Positions 25,774 through 34,230 of a stretch of DNA of 64,000 bases are shown here, piece by piece. Source of the stretch: Ramlibacter aurantiacus. Lineage in GTDB: Bacteria; Pseudomonadota; Gammaproteobacteria; Burkholderiales; Burkholderiaceae_C. The stretch is taken from NCBI RefSeq assembly GCF_016722895.1, contig NZ_JAEQNA010000001.1, positions 1,364,001-1,428,000 on the forward strand, read 5' to 3'. The first letter of the stretch is position 1; every line of letters starts with the position of its first letter. The notes under the pieces are model-generated. The model was given only the letters and a program-made list of their open reading frames with translations, was not told where the DNA came from and searched no databases. A program made the translations under genes and the position numbers.

Positions 25774-26517
25774 TTATAGCTGGCGCAAAAAGCGCTCGTC
25801 CTGCGGTGCCAAGCGCCCTGCCGCGCGGGCGGCTTCGATCAGGTCCGGCCGCAGGCGCGCGGTGACTTCGAGGCGGCGCTCCCGCCGCCAGCGATCGATC
25901 TGCGCGTGGTGTCCGGAGAGCAGTTCGGCCGGCACCCGCTGGCCGCGCCAGTCTTCTGGCCGCGTGTAGTGCGGACAGTCGAGCAAGCCATCCAGCGCGG
26001 GATTGAAGCTGTCGGACTCGTGGCTGCCGGCATCGCCCAGCACGCCGGGCTGCAGCCGCGCCACCGCGTCGAGCAGGGCCATGGCGGCCACTTCACCGCC
26101 CGAGAGCACGAAGTCGCCGAGGCTCAGCTGCAGGTCGACATGGCTGTCGACGAAGCGCTGGTCGACGCCCTCGTAACGGCCGCACAGCAGGATCGCCCCT
26201 GGGCCGCTGGCCTCGCGCTCGACCCGCGCGTGGTCGATGCGCTCGCCCGTCGGCGAAAACAGCACGAGCGGCGCGCCGTCCGACCGCTCGGCGCGTATGG
26301 CTGTCACGCAGCGGGCGAGTGGCTCGGCAAGCATGACCATGCCCGGGCCACCCCCGAAGGGCCGGTCATCGACGCGGCGATACGGGCCTTCGGCGAAGTC
26401 ACGCGGGTTCCACAGGCGCACGTCGACCTGGCGCGATTCGTAGGCGCGCCGGGTCACCCCACACTGCAGGAAGGCAGTGAACAACTCGGGAAAGAGCGTG
26501 ATGAGATCGAAGCGCAT
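25774..26517 (-). CDS. trmD: tRNA (guanine37-N1)-methyltransferase
   Basis: A 247-residue SPOUT enzyme. The N-terminal [13 protein letters not shown], the [13 protein letters not shown] loop, [13 protein letters not shown] and the trefoil-knot SAM site [12 protein letters not shown] are all diagnostic. [20 protein letters not shown] is the conserved C-terminal tRNA-contact region. It methylates G37 of tRNAs that read CNN and CGG codons to prevent frameshifting. It is separated from rimM by 45 bases and from rplS by 109. Confidence 0.97.
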   Translation of the reverse strand: MRFDLITLFPELFTAFLQCGVTRRAYESRQVDVRLWNPRDFAEGPYRRVDDRPFGGGPGMVMLAEPLARCVTAIRAERSDGAPLVLFSPTGERIDHARVEREASGPGAILLCGRYEGVDQRFVDSHVDLQLSLGDFVLSGGEVAAMALLDAVARLQPGVLGDAGSHESDSFNPALDGLLDCPHYTRPEDWRGQRVPAELLSGHHAQIDRWRRERRLEVTARLRPDLIEAARAAGRLAPQDERFLRQL

Positions 26518-26562
26518 GGATCGCCCGCTACATGGCCAAGCGGCGGTTCATCGATCGCCGGT

Positions 26563-27126
26563 TCAGTAATCGGCTTGCCAGTCGACGGTGATGCGCCCGC
26601 CGGGCACGTCGACCGAATCGACATAGGCCGACACGAAGGGGATCATGCGCTCGAGCGCCTCGCCGGCTTCTTCATGGGACAGCACCAGCACCGTCTGCGG
26701 GCCGGTTGCCATCAAGTCCTTGACCCGGCCGAGCACCTGCCCTTCGCGATTGAACACCTGCAGGCCGATCAGATCGACCCAGTAGTACTCGTCGTCGCCG
26801 GCAGTCGGGAAACTCGATCGGGGAATGAAGATGCGCGCGCCCTTGAGCGCTTCGGCTGCGCTGCGGTCGTCGATGTCGTGGACCGATGCGACCACACTGT
26901 CGGAGTGCTCCCGTGCCTCGCGAACGCGCAGCAGGACCGTGCCCTGGAAGGCGGGCGCCCCCCGTTCAGAAGGCTGCAGGTACCAGCGGCGGGAAGAAAA
27001 AAGCGCCTCCGGGGAAGCGCTGTGGGGCAGGACCTTGATCCAGCCCTTGATGCCCCAGGCATCAAGGATGCGCCCGACTTCAATGGCGTCCGCGGGCAGT
27101 TCCGCGGCTTCCAGCGGCAGGCTCAT
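26563..27126 (-). CDS. rimM: 16S rRNA processing protein RimM
   Basis: A 187-residue protein with the two expected parts: an N-terminal beta-barrel with VGRILDAWGIKGWIKVLPHS and a C-terminal PRC barrel starting EYYWVDLIGLQVFNREGQVLG. It binds S19 and helps assemble the 30S head. It lies between rpsP (22 bases) and trmD, the usual operon order. Confidence 0.96.
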   Translation of the reverse strand: MSLPLEAAELPADAIEVGRILDAWGIKGWIKVLPHSASPEALFSSRRWYLQPSERGAPAFQGTVLLRVREAREHSDSVVASVHDIDDRSAAEALKGARIFIPRSSFPTAGDDEYYWVDLIGLQVFNREGQVLGRVKDLMATGPQTVLVLSHEEAGEALERMIPFVSAYVDSVDVPGGRITVDWQADY

Positions 27127-27148
27127 CCGGGGGGCTGCGGCAACCGGA

Positions 27149-27421
27149 TCAGGCAGCCGCGGGAGCGGCGGCCGGTTGGGCCTTGGCGGCTTGCTTGATC
27201 AGCCGCTCCACCGTGGGCGAGGGCTGGGCACCGACGCCGGTCCAGTAGGTCAGGCGGTCCTGCTGAAGGCGCAGGCCTTCGACGCCTTCCTTGGCGGTCG
27301 GGTTGTAGAAGCCGATGCGCTCGATGAAGCGGCCATCGCGGCGGACGCGCTTGTCGGCCACGACGATGTTGAAGAACGGGCGGTGCTTGGCGCCGCTGCG
27401 GGAGAGTCGGATCACGACCAT
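27149..27421 (-). CDS. rpsP: 30S ribosomal protein S16
   Basis: A 90-residue protein starting [20 protein letters not shown], diagnostic for S16, with [11 protein letters not shown] in the middle. The C-terminal tail is Ala/Gln/Pro-rich (about 15 residues). It is the first gene of the ribosomal operon. The promoter must lie in 27422-27650, shared back-to-back with the TM2 gene, but no convincing hexamer pair stood out. Confidence 0.97.
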   Translation of the reverse strand: MVVIRLSRSGAKHRPFFNIVVADKRVRRDGRFIERIGFYNPTAKEGVEGLRLQQDRLTYWTGVGAQPSPTVERLIKQAAKAQPAAAPAAA

Positions 27422-27650
27422 GATTTATCCTTGGGTGCAGGCTCAGCGATTGCGACAGGTTCGGCTCATGCGACACCGGCGACCCGCCAGGCCCGGAGGG
27501 TTCTTCCATCGTTGAGACACGCGACACGGCCACCCGGCCAGCCACACGTTGGAAAGCCGGCGATTATAGCCCTGCCAATTTCATGAGCATCTGCGAGAGA
27601 TCCGGCCGCATCCCGCGGCCGGCCGCAGTGCCCGACCACGAACGCTCCAA

Positions 27651-28097
27651 ATGAAGAACAAGACATTCGCCACCTGGCTCACATTCCTGGGTGGGCCGCT
27701 GGGCCTGCACCGCTTCTATCTGCGCGGCCTGGGCGACCTGCTCGGGTGGATGCTTCCGATGCCGACGGCGCTCGGGCTCTACGGCATCCAGCGCGTGCAG
27801 GCGTTCGGCCAGGATGATGTGCTGAGCTGGCTGCTGGTGCCGCTGCTGGGCTTCACCATCGCGGGCTGCGCCCTCAACGCCATCATCTATGGGCTGATGT
27901 CCCGGGAAGCCTGGAACGGCCGCTTCAACCCCGGCGCCGACCCCGAGGCGCCTGCGGGCGGCACGAACTGGCTGACCATCGGCGCGGTGGTCGCCGCCCT
28001 GTTGATCGGCACGGGGGTGCTGATGGCCAGCATCGCCTTCAGCTTCCAGCGCTACTTCGAATACCAGATCGAAGAAGGCCGGAAGATCTCTCAGTAG
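27651..28097 (+). CDS. TM2-domain membrane protein
   Basis: A 148-residue protein. The N-terminus (TFATWLTFLGGPLGLHRFYLRGLG) carries the TM2 signature of a short helix, GxxGxHRFY and a turn. A second hydrophobic hairpin follows (LSWLLVPLLGFTIAGCALNAIIYG), with a third segment near 105-130. The function of TM2 proteins in bacteria is unknown. It is divergent from rpsP and overlaps the 3' end of the convergent phosphate transporter by 7 bases. Confidence 0.75.
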   Translation: MKNKTFATWLTFLGGPLGLHRFYLRGLGDLLGWMLPMPTALGLYGIQRVQAFGQDDVLSWLLVPLLGFTIAGCALNAIIYGLMSREAWNGRFNPGADPEAPAGGTNWLTIGAVVAALLIGTGVLMASIAFSFQRYFEYQIEEGRKISQ

Positions 28098-29110
28098 AGC
28101 AGCATGCTCAGCCAATAGGCCGCCGCGGCCACCAGGGCGCTGGCCGGGATGGTGAGGATCCAGGCCCAGACGATGCTGCCCGCGACGCCCCAGCGCACGG
28201 CGCTGGCGCGGCGCGTCGATCCCACGCCGACGATGGCGCCGGTGATGGTGTGCGTGGTGGACACCGGGATGCCCAGCGAGGTGGCCAGGAACAGGGTGAT
28301 GGCCCCGCCCGATTCGGCGCAGAAGCCCCCGACGGGCTTGAGCTTGGTGATCTTCTGGCCCATGGTCCGCACGATGCGCCAGCCGCCGAACAGCGTGCCC
28401 AGGGCGATGGCCACATAGCAGCTCACGATGACCCAGGCCGGCGGCGAGGCGGCGCCGGCCGCGGTGTATCCCGTGGCGATCAGCAACAGCCAGATGATGC
28501 CGATCGTCTTCTGCGCATCGTTTCCGCCGTGCCCCAGGCTGTACGCGCTGGCGGACACCAGCTGCAGTCGCCGCGACCAGCGATCGACCTTGCGCGGAGG
28601 CGCGCGGCGGAACAGGCGCGACACCAGCACCATCATCAGAGAGCCGAGCGTGAAGCCGAGCGCGGGAGACAAGAGGATGAACAGCACGGTCTTGCCGATG
28701 CCCGACATGATCAGTGCACTGGTGCCCGCCTTGGCGATCACCGCGCCCACGATGCCGCCGATCAGCGCGTGCGAGGAACTGCTAGGGATGCCGTAGTACC
28801 AGGTGACCAGGTTCCAGGTGATCGCACCGACCAGCGCGCCGAACACCACGTGCGTGTCCACCACCTGCGGCAGCACGATTCCCTTGCCCACGGTGGCGGC
28901 CACGCTCAGGTGGAACACGAAGATCGCGACGAAGTTGAAGAACGCCGCGAAGACCACGGCCTGCCCCGGGCGCAGGACGCCGGTGGACACGACCGTGGCG
29001 ATCGAGTTCGCCGCGTCGTGGAAGCCGTTCATGAAATCAAAGGCCAGCGCCAGTGCCACCAGCAGGAGCACGACCCACAGCGCCGCCTGGGTAGCAGTTG
29101 CGGTATCCAT
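28091..29110 (-). CDS. pit: PiT-family low-affinity inorganic phosphate transporter
   Basis: A 339-residue, roughly ten-helix protein with the two inverted PiT signatures: DFMNGFHDAANSIATVVSTG at the N-terminus and YSLGHGGNDAQKTIGII in the middle, plus GIPVSTTHTITGAIVGVG. It carries metal-phosphate or phosphate with H+/Na+. It is preceded on the same strand by a DUF47 gene, the standard accessory partner; a repeat copy lies in the 201-base gap. Confidence 0.93.
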   Translation of the reverse strand: MDTATATQAALWVVLLLVALALAFDFMNGFHDAANSIATVVSTGVLRPGQAVVFAAFFNFVAIFVFHLSVAATVGKGIVLPQVVDTHVVFGALVGAITWNLVTWYYGIPSSSSHALIGGIVGAVIAKAGTSALIMSGIGKTVLFILLSPALGFTLGSLMMVLVSRLFRRAPPRKVDRWSRRLQLVSASAYSLGHGGNDAQKTIGIIWLLLIATGYTAAGAASPPAWVIVSCYVAIALGTLFGGWRIVRTMGQKITKLKPVGGFCAESGGAITLFLATSLGIPVSTTHTITGAIVGVGSTRRASAVRWGVAGSIVWAWILTIPASALVAAAAYWLSMLLY

Positions 29111-29221
29111 CGTTGATCAGTTGTCCAAAGTGCTTACGTCACGAGCCACCGTGAAGCGGCAGCCCGACCGACGGGGTGCTCGCGCACCCGCGCCGCGAAG
29201 GCGCCGCGCGGCGGCCGCCGT

Positions 29222-29310
29222 TCCAGGGCAACCGCGGAACCGGCTTGGCCGGGCCGCCGGTTGCGCCCCCCCCTGGGAGGGAGAGCGGCCGCAGGCCGCT
29301 TTCGGGGGGC
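29222..29310 (+). repeat. Dispersed intergenic palindromic repeat, copy 2
   Basis: TTCCAGGGCAACCGCGGAAC opens the copy, followed by a CCGGC/GCCGG stem, a CCCCCC-TGGGAGGG stem and an AGCGGCCGCAGGCCGCT stem ending in TTTCGGGG. The order is the same as in copies 1 and 3. It ends 1 base before the stop codon of the DUF47 gene, so it sits exactly between that gene and pit. Confidence 0.7.
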
Positions 29311-29311
29311 C

Positions 29312-29959
29312 TCAAGAATGCTCGAGGACGATGCCCTCGATCAGGTTGGCCACGTCCTCACAGCGGTCCGTGACCGCCTCGAGCAGTTCGTACACCGCTT
29401 TGAGCTTGAGCACTTCCCGCACGTCGGGCTCTTCCCGGAACAGCCGGCTCATCGCGCTGCGCATCACCCGGTCGGCGTCCGATTCGAGCCGGTCGATTTC
29501 CTCGCAGGTCTTGAGGGCGGCCTCGGCCGTGGGTCCGTCCGCCAGCTTGCCGATCAGGGCCACCGCGTCCTTGACCCTCTCGCAGCAGCGCACGGCCAGG
29601 TCGGTGAGCTGGTGGATCTCCTGGTTCACGGACCGAAGGTCGTACAGAGCCATGGTCTCGGCCGCGTCCTGCAGCAGGTCGGCCACGTCATCCATGGCGT
29701 TGATCAACTGGTGGATCTGGTCGCGATCGATGGGCGTGATGAAGGTGCGGTGGATCTGCCGGTTGACTTCGTGGGTCACCCGGTCGGCCGCACGCTCGGC
29801 CTCACCGACCTCGCGGTCGTACTGTTCGCGCAGCCGGCTGTCGCTATAGTGGTTCACCAGCTGCGAGAACGCGCGCCCTGCCTCGACGATTCGCTCGGCA
29901 TGCTGGTTGAACAGGTCGAAAAAATTGCCTTCGCGCGGTAGCAGCTTGCCGAAGAACAT
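29312..29959 (-). CDS. DUF47/PhoU-like phosphate transport accessory protein
   Basis: The open frame extends upstream to 30286, but MFFGKLLPREGNFFDLFNQH at 29959 is the family N-terminus. The 215 residues are all-helical, with PhoU-like repeats and acidic metal-binding elements (QLINAMDDVADLLQDAAE; EEIDRLESDADRVMR). DUF47 proteins sit beside PiT carriers and are thought to control their activity at the membrane. The start codon overlaps the start region of the divergent pseudouridine synthase. Confidence 0.9.
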   Translation of the reverse strand: MFFGKLLPREGNFFDLFNQHAERIVEAGRAFSQLVNHYSDSRLREQYDREVGEAERAADRVTHEVNRQIHRTFITPIDRDQIHQLINAMDDVADLLQDAAETMALYDLRSVNQEIHQLTDLAVRCCERVKDAVALIGKLADGPTAEAALKTCEEIDRLESDADRVMRSAMSRLFREEPDVREVLKLKAVYELLEAVTDRCEDVANLIEGIVLEHS

Positions 29960-29981
29960 GGTTGCCAATCTTTCCCGTGGA

Positions 29982-30677
29982 ATGCTTCTGGCGGATTGCG
30001 AAGCGGCAGGCAGTGTACTGCCGGCCCCGACCGCGGCCGAGCCGGTGGAGCCCCTCCACGAAGACCGCTGGTGCGTGGTCCTGGACAAGCCCGAAGGGCT
30101 GCTCTCGGTGCCGGGCCGCGGCCCCGACAAGCAGGATTGCCTCTCAGCCAGGGCGCTGCGGCAGTGGCCCGACGCGCGCATCGTCCACCGCCTGGACATG
30201 GCCACCTCGGGCCTGCTGCTGATGGCACGCGGCGAGTCGATGCAGCGTGCCTTCAGCCGCGCCTTCGAGTCCCGGCAGGTGGGCAAGCACTACGTGGCCG
30301 TCGTCGCCGGCCGCGTGCCGGCTGCGGCCGCGACCGATGCGGACGGTTGGGCCGAGATCGACCTGCCCCTGGCCGCCGACTGGCCGCGCAGGCCGCGCCA
30401 GCAGGTCGACCACGAGAACGGCAGGCCGAGCCGGACCCGCTGGCGCATCCTGCAGGCCCTGCAGGACCGCACGCGGCTCGAGTTGCAGCCGCTGACGGGG
30501 CGCACGCATCAGTTGCGGGTGCACCTCCAGGCCATCGGCCACCCCATCCTGGGCGATGCGCTGTACGGCGCGTCCACCCCGCCCGCCACACGGCTGCTGC
30601 TGCACGCGCAGGCACTCGAGCTGCGGCACCCCGTCACCGGCGAGCGGCACCGCTGGCAGTCGCCCGCCCCTTTCTGA
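29982..30677 (+). CDS. RluA-family pseudouridine synthase
   Basis: The 231-residue catalytic domain has VLDKPEGLLSVPGRG and the active-site motif RIVHRLDMATSGLLLMA with the catalytic Asp. Further on lie GRTHQLRVHLQAIGHPILGD and LLLHAQALEL. No S4 domain is present, as in RluA/TruC-like short members. The start is uncertain: ATG 29982 is used and ATG 29958, overlapping the divergent DUF47 start, is the alternative; neither has a clear ribosome site. It probably modifies 23S rRNA and tRNA, or a specific tRNA uridine. Confidence 0.87.
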   Translation: MLLADCEAAGSVLPAPTAAEPVEPLHEDRWCVVLDKPEGLLSVPGRGPDKQDCLSARALRQWPDARIVHRLDMATSGLLLMARGESMQRAFSRAFESRQVGKHYVAVVAGRVPAAAATDADGWAEIDLPLAADWPRRPRQQVDHENGRPSRTRWRILQALQDRTRLELQPLTGRTHQLRVHLQAIGHPILGDALYGASTPPATRLLLHAQALELRHPVTGERHRWQSPAPF

Positions 30678-30739
30678 GCGGAGTCGGAACCGCCGCGCCG
30701 CCGCCCGAGTCCCATCGTCGTCATCCCCAGCGAGGCCCC

Positions 30740-31360
30740 ATGAACACCCACCCACGCCGAGCCGTCGTCGCCGCCCTGGTGGCGGCCCCCGCCGTCCTGC
30801 TGCTGCACCCGCGTGCGCGCGCCGCCACCCGGCCGCTCACGCCGGCGCAGGCCGAAGGGCCGTTCTATCCGATCCGCCTGCCCGAGGACCGTGACTTCGA
30901 CCTGTTGCAGACCGGCTCACGCCGCTACACCGCCGGGCAGCCCGCCTGGCTGGACGGCCAGGTGACCGATCCGGAGGGCCGGCCCGTGGCGGGCGCGGTA
31001 GTCGAGATCTGGCAGTGCGACCAGGACGGGCACTACCACCATCCGGGCGACTCCGGCCGCGCCGATCCGAGCTTCCAGGGCTTCGGGCAGGTGCAGGTCG
31101 GCCGCGATGGCCGCTACCGTTTTCGCACGCTGCGGCCCGCACCGTACAGCGGGCGGACACCGCACATCCACGTGAAGGTGCGGCTGGATCGGCGCGAGCT
31201 GCTCACGACCCAGCTGTATGTGCAGGGCGAACCGCGCAACGCACGCGACGGCCTGTGGCAGCGGCTGTCGCCGCAGGCGCGCGAACTGGTGACGGTGCCG
31301 TTCCGGCCGGCACCCGACGGCGGCGTGCAGGCGCAGTTCCCGATCGTGGTGGAAGCCTGA
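30740..31360 (+). CDS. Exported intradiol ring-cleavage dioxygenase (protocatechuate 3,4-dioxygenase beta-like)
   Basis: The 206-residue protein from ATG 30740 begins with a signal peptide containing an RR pair (HPRRAVVAALVAAPAVLLLH), probably Tat-type. LTPAQAEGPFYP follows, the conserved start of intradiol dioxygenases. Iron ligands can be placed: Tyr in WQCDQDGHYHH, then Tyr in APYSGRTPHIHVKV with its two His. A metal enzyme folded before export suits Tat. No ring-hydroxylating genes are adjacent, so it may detoxify catechols in the periplasm. It is followed 3 bases later by an SDR gene. Confidence 0.85.
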   Translation: MNTHPRRAVVAALVAAPAVLLLHPRARAATRPLTPAQAEGPFYPIRLPEDRDFDLLQTGSRRYTAGQPAWLDGQVTDPEGRPVAGAVVEIWQCDQDGHYHHPGDSGRADPSFQGFGQVQVGRDGRYRFRTLRPAPYSGRTPHIHVKVRLDRRELLTTQLYVQGEPRNARDGLWQRLSPQARELVTVPFRPAPDGGVQAQFPIVVEA

Positions 31361-31363
31361 GTC

Positions 31364-32122
31364 GTGGGCGGCCAACCCCTCACCCTCATCACCGGTGCCT
31401 CGCGCGGGTTGGGCTTCGCCATGGCCCGGCAGCTGCTGCACTCGAAGCACGAGCTGCTTTGCATCGCCCGCCACCCCCGTCCCGAGCTCGAGGCCGAGGC
31501 CACCGCCCTCGGGGTGCGCTGCGAGCAGTGGGCGCACGACCTGGCGCGCCCGGATGCCGTCGCCGCCCGGCTGGAAGGCTGGCTGATGCAGCGCGGCGAT
31601 GCCGGGCTGGCCAGCATCACCTTGATCAACAACGCGGCCGTCATTCCGCCGGCGGCGCCACTGGCCGAGATTCCGATCCGCGAGCTGAGCGACGCCTTGC
31701 GCGTCGACCTCGAAGCCCCGCTGCTGCTGACCAGCGCCTTCCTGCGGGCCACGGCCGCCTGGGCCGTTCCGCGCAAGGTGCTCAACATCTCGTCCGGGCT
31801 GGGCCGCCGCGCGATGGGATCGCAGGCCACCTACTGCGCGGCCAAGGCCGGCATGGACCACTTTACCCGGTGCCTGGCCCTGGAGGAGGCGCGCAGCTCG
31901 AATGGCGCCCGCGTCTGCTCGCTGGCACCGGGCGTGATCGACACCGACATGCAGGTGCAGTTGCGCAGCGCCGACGTGAACGCCTTTCCGGACCGGCAGG
32001 GGTTCGTGGGATTGAAGCAGCAGGGCGTGCTCACCGCACCGGACGATGCCGCCGCCCGCGTGCTCGAGTTCCTGGCACGGCCCGACTTCGGCAGCCAGCC
32101 CGTGGCCGATGTGAGGGCCTGA
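31364..32122 (+). CDS. Short-chain dehydrogenase/reductase
   Basis: A GTG-started, 252-residue SDR. Cofactor site TGASRGLGFAMARQLL, structural NNAA (LINNAAV), and catalytic Ser-Tyr-Lys as NISSG and YCAAKAGMDH. The substrate-side C-terminus resembles sepiapterin-reductase/benzil-reductase-like SDRs (VCSLAPGVIDTDMQVQLRS). It lies 3 bases after the intradiol dioxygenase gene and is probably co-transcribed. Whether it acts in the same pathway or on a pterin is unresolved. Confidence 0.85.
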   Translation: MGGQPLTLITGASRGLGFAMARQLLHSKHELLCIARHPRPELEAEATALGVRCEQWAHDLARPDAVAARLEGWLMQRGDAGLASITLINNAAVIPPAAPLAEIPIRELSDALRVDLEAPLLLTSAFLRATAAWAVPRKVLNISSGLGRRAMGSQATYCAAKAGMDHFTRCLALEEARSSNGARVCSLAPGVIDTDMQVQLRSADVNAFPDRQGFVGLKQQGVLTAPDDAAARVLEFLARPDFGSQPVADVRA

Positions 32123-32141
32123 ACCGCCTTGCGGCGCAGGT

Positions 32142-32879
32142 TCAGCGGCCCGGCCCCTGGAAGCCGCCCGAGCGCAGTGTCACCACCAGCGTGTCGCGGT
32201 AACCACCCTCCTTGCCCAGCGGCTGGATGGGCGTGGTCTCGTGGATCACGCGCTCGTCGTCCAGCAGCAGCAGGCTCCAGGGCTCGGCGAGGGTGAAGCG
32301 CAGGCCCGCAGGACCCTCGGCCTCGAAGATGCGCGTCTCCCCGCCCTTGATGCCGTGCCTTGCCACCAGGAAGACGGCGACCAGGTCCACGCCGTCGCGG
32401 TGGGCTCCTTCCGGGGTCGGCCGGCCAATGCCGCCGGCGGTGTCGATGCGGAACTGGTGCGCCTCGAGATACCAGGGCTGCTCGCCCTTGAGCCGGGACG
32501 CGTGCCGGGCCAGTCCGCGCAGCAGCAACGGCCAGGCCGGCGTGGCCGTGACGGCCGGCGTCATGGGCTCGAACCAGCGCTCCATGCCACCGTGCAGCGC
32601 GTTGTATTCCACCGGCTGCCAGTGCGCCCGGTGCGGCGCCAGTCGGACCTCGCCGGCGTCCAGCACGTAGCTGGCGTGGCGGCGGCGGCGATAACGCCCG
32701 CCGTCCTTGAGGTAGTTGTCCGGCGGCAGATCGGCCCAGTCGCCGGCCCATCGCTGCAGGTCGTCGAGTGGACCACCCACCAGCCGCGCCACCTCGGCCG
32801 GCGCGAGCACGGCGAAGCCATGCTCGGCCAGTTGCGAATCGAGGTTCTCAAGGAGGGTCAGGGGCGCGGCGAGACTCAT
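32142..32879 (-). CDS. 2-oxoglutarate/Fe(II) dioxygenase (PF10014-like)
   Basis: A 245-residue jelly-roll oxygenase. The metal triad is visible as HRDG (EGAHRDGVDLVAVFL), and the distal His in DDERVIHETTPI is followed by an Arg in GGYRDTLVVT for 2-oxoglutarate. This layout matches the 2OG-Fe_Oxy_2 group that includes free L-amino-acid hydroxylases such as isoleucine dioxygenase. It is the last gene on the strand after egtB-egtD-DUF427, 35 bases behind DUF427. The substrate is unknown; an amino acid or betaine linked to the ergothioneine genes is a reasonable guess. Confidence 0.8.
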   Translation of the reverse strand: MSLAAPLTLLENLDSQLAEHGFAVLAPAEVARLVGGPLDDLQRWAGDWADLPPDNYLKDGGRYRRRRHASYVLDAGEVRLAPHRAHWQPVEYNALHGGMERWFEPMTPAVTATPAWPLLLRGLARHASRLKGEQPWYLEAHQFRIDTAGGIGRPTPEGAHRDGVDLVAVFLVARHGIKGGETRIFEAEGPAGLRFTLAEPWSLLLLDDERVIHETTPIQPLGKEGGYRDTLVVTLRSGGFQGPGR

Positions 32880-32914
32880 CGCGCGAGCTTAGCGCAGCGG
32901 CCCGCGCCCCCTGG

Positions 32915-33196
32915 TCAGGGCTCGACCTTCACGCCCTTCCAGAACGCCACCCGGCCCCGCACCATGTCGGCCTCCGGCTTGGGATCGGCGTAGTACCAGG
33001 CAGCGTCGGCATTGAGCTCACCGTCGACCAGCAGCGAGTAATAGCTCGCCTGCCCTTTCCAGCCACAGGTGGTCTTGTGGTTGCTGAAGGTGATGTACTG
33101 GCGGTCCAGGGCGGACTCGGGGAAGTAATGGTTGCCTTCGACAACCACCGTATCGTCGCTCTGCGCGATCACCGCGCCGTTCCAGGTTGCTTTCAT
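32915..33196 (-). CDS. DUF427-domain protein
   Basis: A 93-residue protein from ATG 33196 (MKATWNGAVIAQSDDT). DUF427 hallmarks: VVVEGNHYFPESAL, then TTCGWKGQASYYSL with conserved Cys/Trp/Lys/Tyr, and AAWYYADPKPEA near the C-terminus. It is a small beta-fold cytoplasmic protein of unknown function. It lies 56 bases after egtD and 35 before the dioxygenase gene on the same strand. Confidence 0.85.
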   Translation of the reverse strand: MKATWNGAVIAQSDDTVVVEGNHYFPESALDRQYITFSNHKTTCGWKGQASYYSLLVDGELNADAAWYYADPKPEADMVRGRVAFWKGVKVEP

Positions 33197-33252
33197 TCCA
33201 ATTCTCCAACCGACATGGCCACGCAAGGGCCCTCAGGCCGCCGCGGCGGCGG

Positions 33253-34230
33253 TCAACTCATCATCCACTGCACACAGAACCAGCGGCGACGGTCGAACCA
33301 GATCGGACCCGGCCTGAACCCTGCCCGCATCGCCAGCAGGCGCAGGCGCTCGGGCGTGAACTTATGCGAATTCTCGGTGTGCAGGGTCTCGCCTTCCCGC
33401 AGGGTGAAGCGGCGCTCGCCCAGCGTCACCTCCTGCTCGCGCCGGCTGGCCAGGTGCATCTCGATGCGTTGCAGCGGGGCGTTGTAGAACGCCGCGTGAT
33501 CGAAGGCCTCGAGGTCGAAGCGCGTGCCCAGCTCCCGGTTGGCCCGCGCCAGCAGGTTCAGGTTGAAGGCGGCGGTGACGCCTTGGGAGTCGTTGTAGGC
33601 CGCGTGCAGCACCTCGGGCGCCTTCACCAGATCGGCCCCGAGCAGCAACCCGCCTCCCCGCAACACCTGGGCGGCCATGCGCATGAAGGCCAGCGCCTCG
33701 CGCGGCGTGAAGTTGCCGATGGTCGAGCCCGGAAAGAAGCCGACCCGCCGCACGCCCGGCTCGGGCGCCGGCAGCAGCAGGCGGCGCGTGTAGTCGGCGG
33801 CCATCGGCTGCACGTCCAGGCCGGGGTAGTCGCGCCGCAATCCCGCCGCCGCCGCGTCGAGGTGTTCGGCCGAGATGTCGATCGGGCGGAATCGGCGCGG
33901 CCGCTGCAAGGCATCGAGCAGCAACCGCACCTTCTCGCAGGAGCCCGCACCGAACTCCACGATCTCGACATCGGCGCCGAGTTCGCCGGCGATGTCGCCG
34001 GCATGCCGGCCGAGGACCTCGCGCTCACAGCGCGTGGGATAGTACTCGGGCAAGTCGCAGATGCGGTCGAACAGGCGAGATCCCTCGGCGTCATAGAAGT
34101 ACTTGGGCGAGATCTCGCGCGGTCGCACGCTGAAGGCGCGCAGCAGGTCACGTCCGAACGCGCTGGTCTCCAGGGCCGGGGTTGCGGTAGGGGCAGCCTG
34201 CTCGCGCACAGGTGAAGCGGATCGAATCAT
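33253..34230 (-). CDS. egtD: L-histidine N-alpha-methyltransferase EgtD
   Basis: A 325-residue enzyme. Diagnostic blocks are SPKYFYDAEGSRLFDRIC, LPEYYPTRCEREVL, the SAM site IVEFGAGSCEKVRLLLDAL, and FFPGSTIGNFTPREALAFM. It trimethylates histidine to hercynine, the first step of ergothioneine synthesis. The start overlaps the egtB stop (TGATG), giving translational coupling. Confidence 0.95.
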   Translation of the reverse strand: MIRSASPVREQAAPTATPALETSAFGRDLLRAFSVRPREISPKYFYDAEGSRLFDRICDLPEYYPTRCEREVLGRHAGDIAGELGADVEIVEFGAGSCEKVRLLLDALQRPRRFRPIDISAEHLDAAAAGLRRDYPGLDVQPMAADYTRRLLLPAPEPGVRRVGFFPGSTIGNFTPREALAFMRMAAQVLRGGGLLLGADLVKAPEVLHAAYNDSQGVTAAFNLNLLARANRELGTRFDLEAFDHAAFYNAPLQRIEMHLASRREQEVTLGERRFTLREGETLHTENSHKFTPERLRLLAMRAGFRPGPIWFDRRRWFCVQWMMS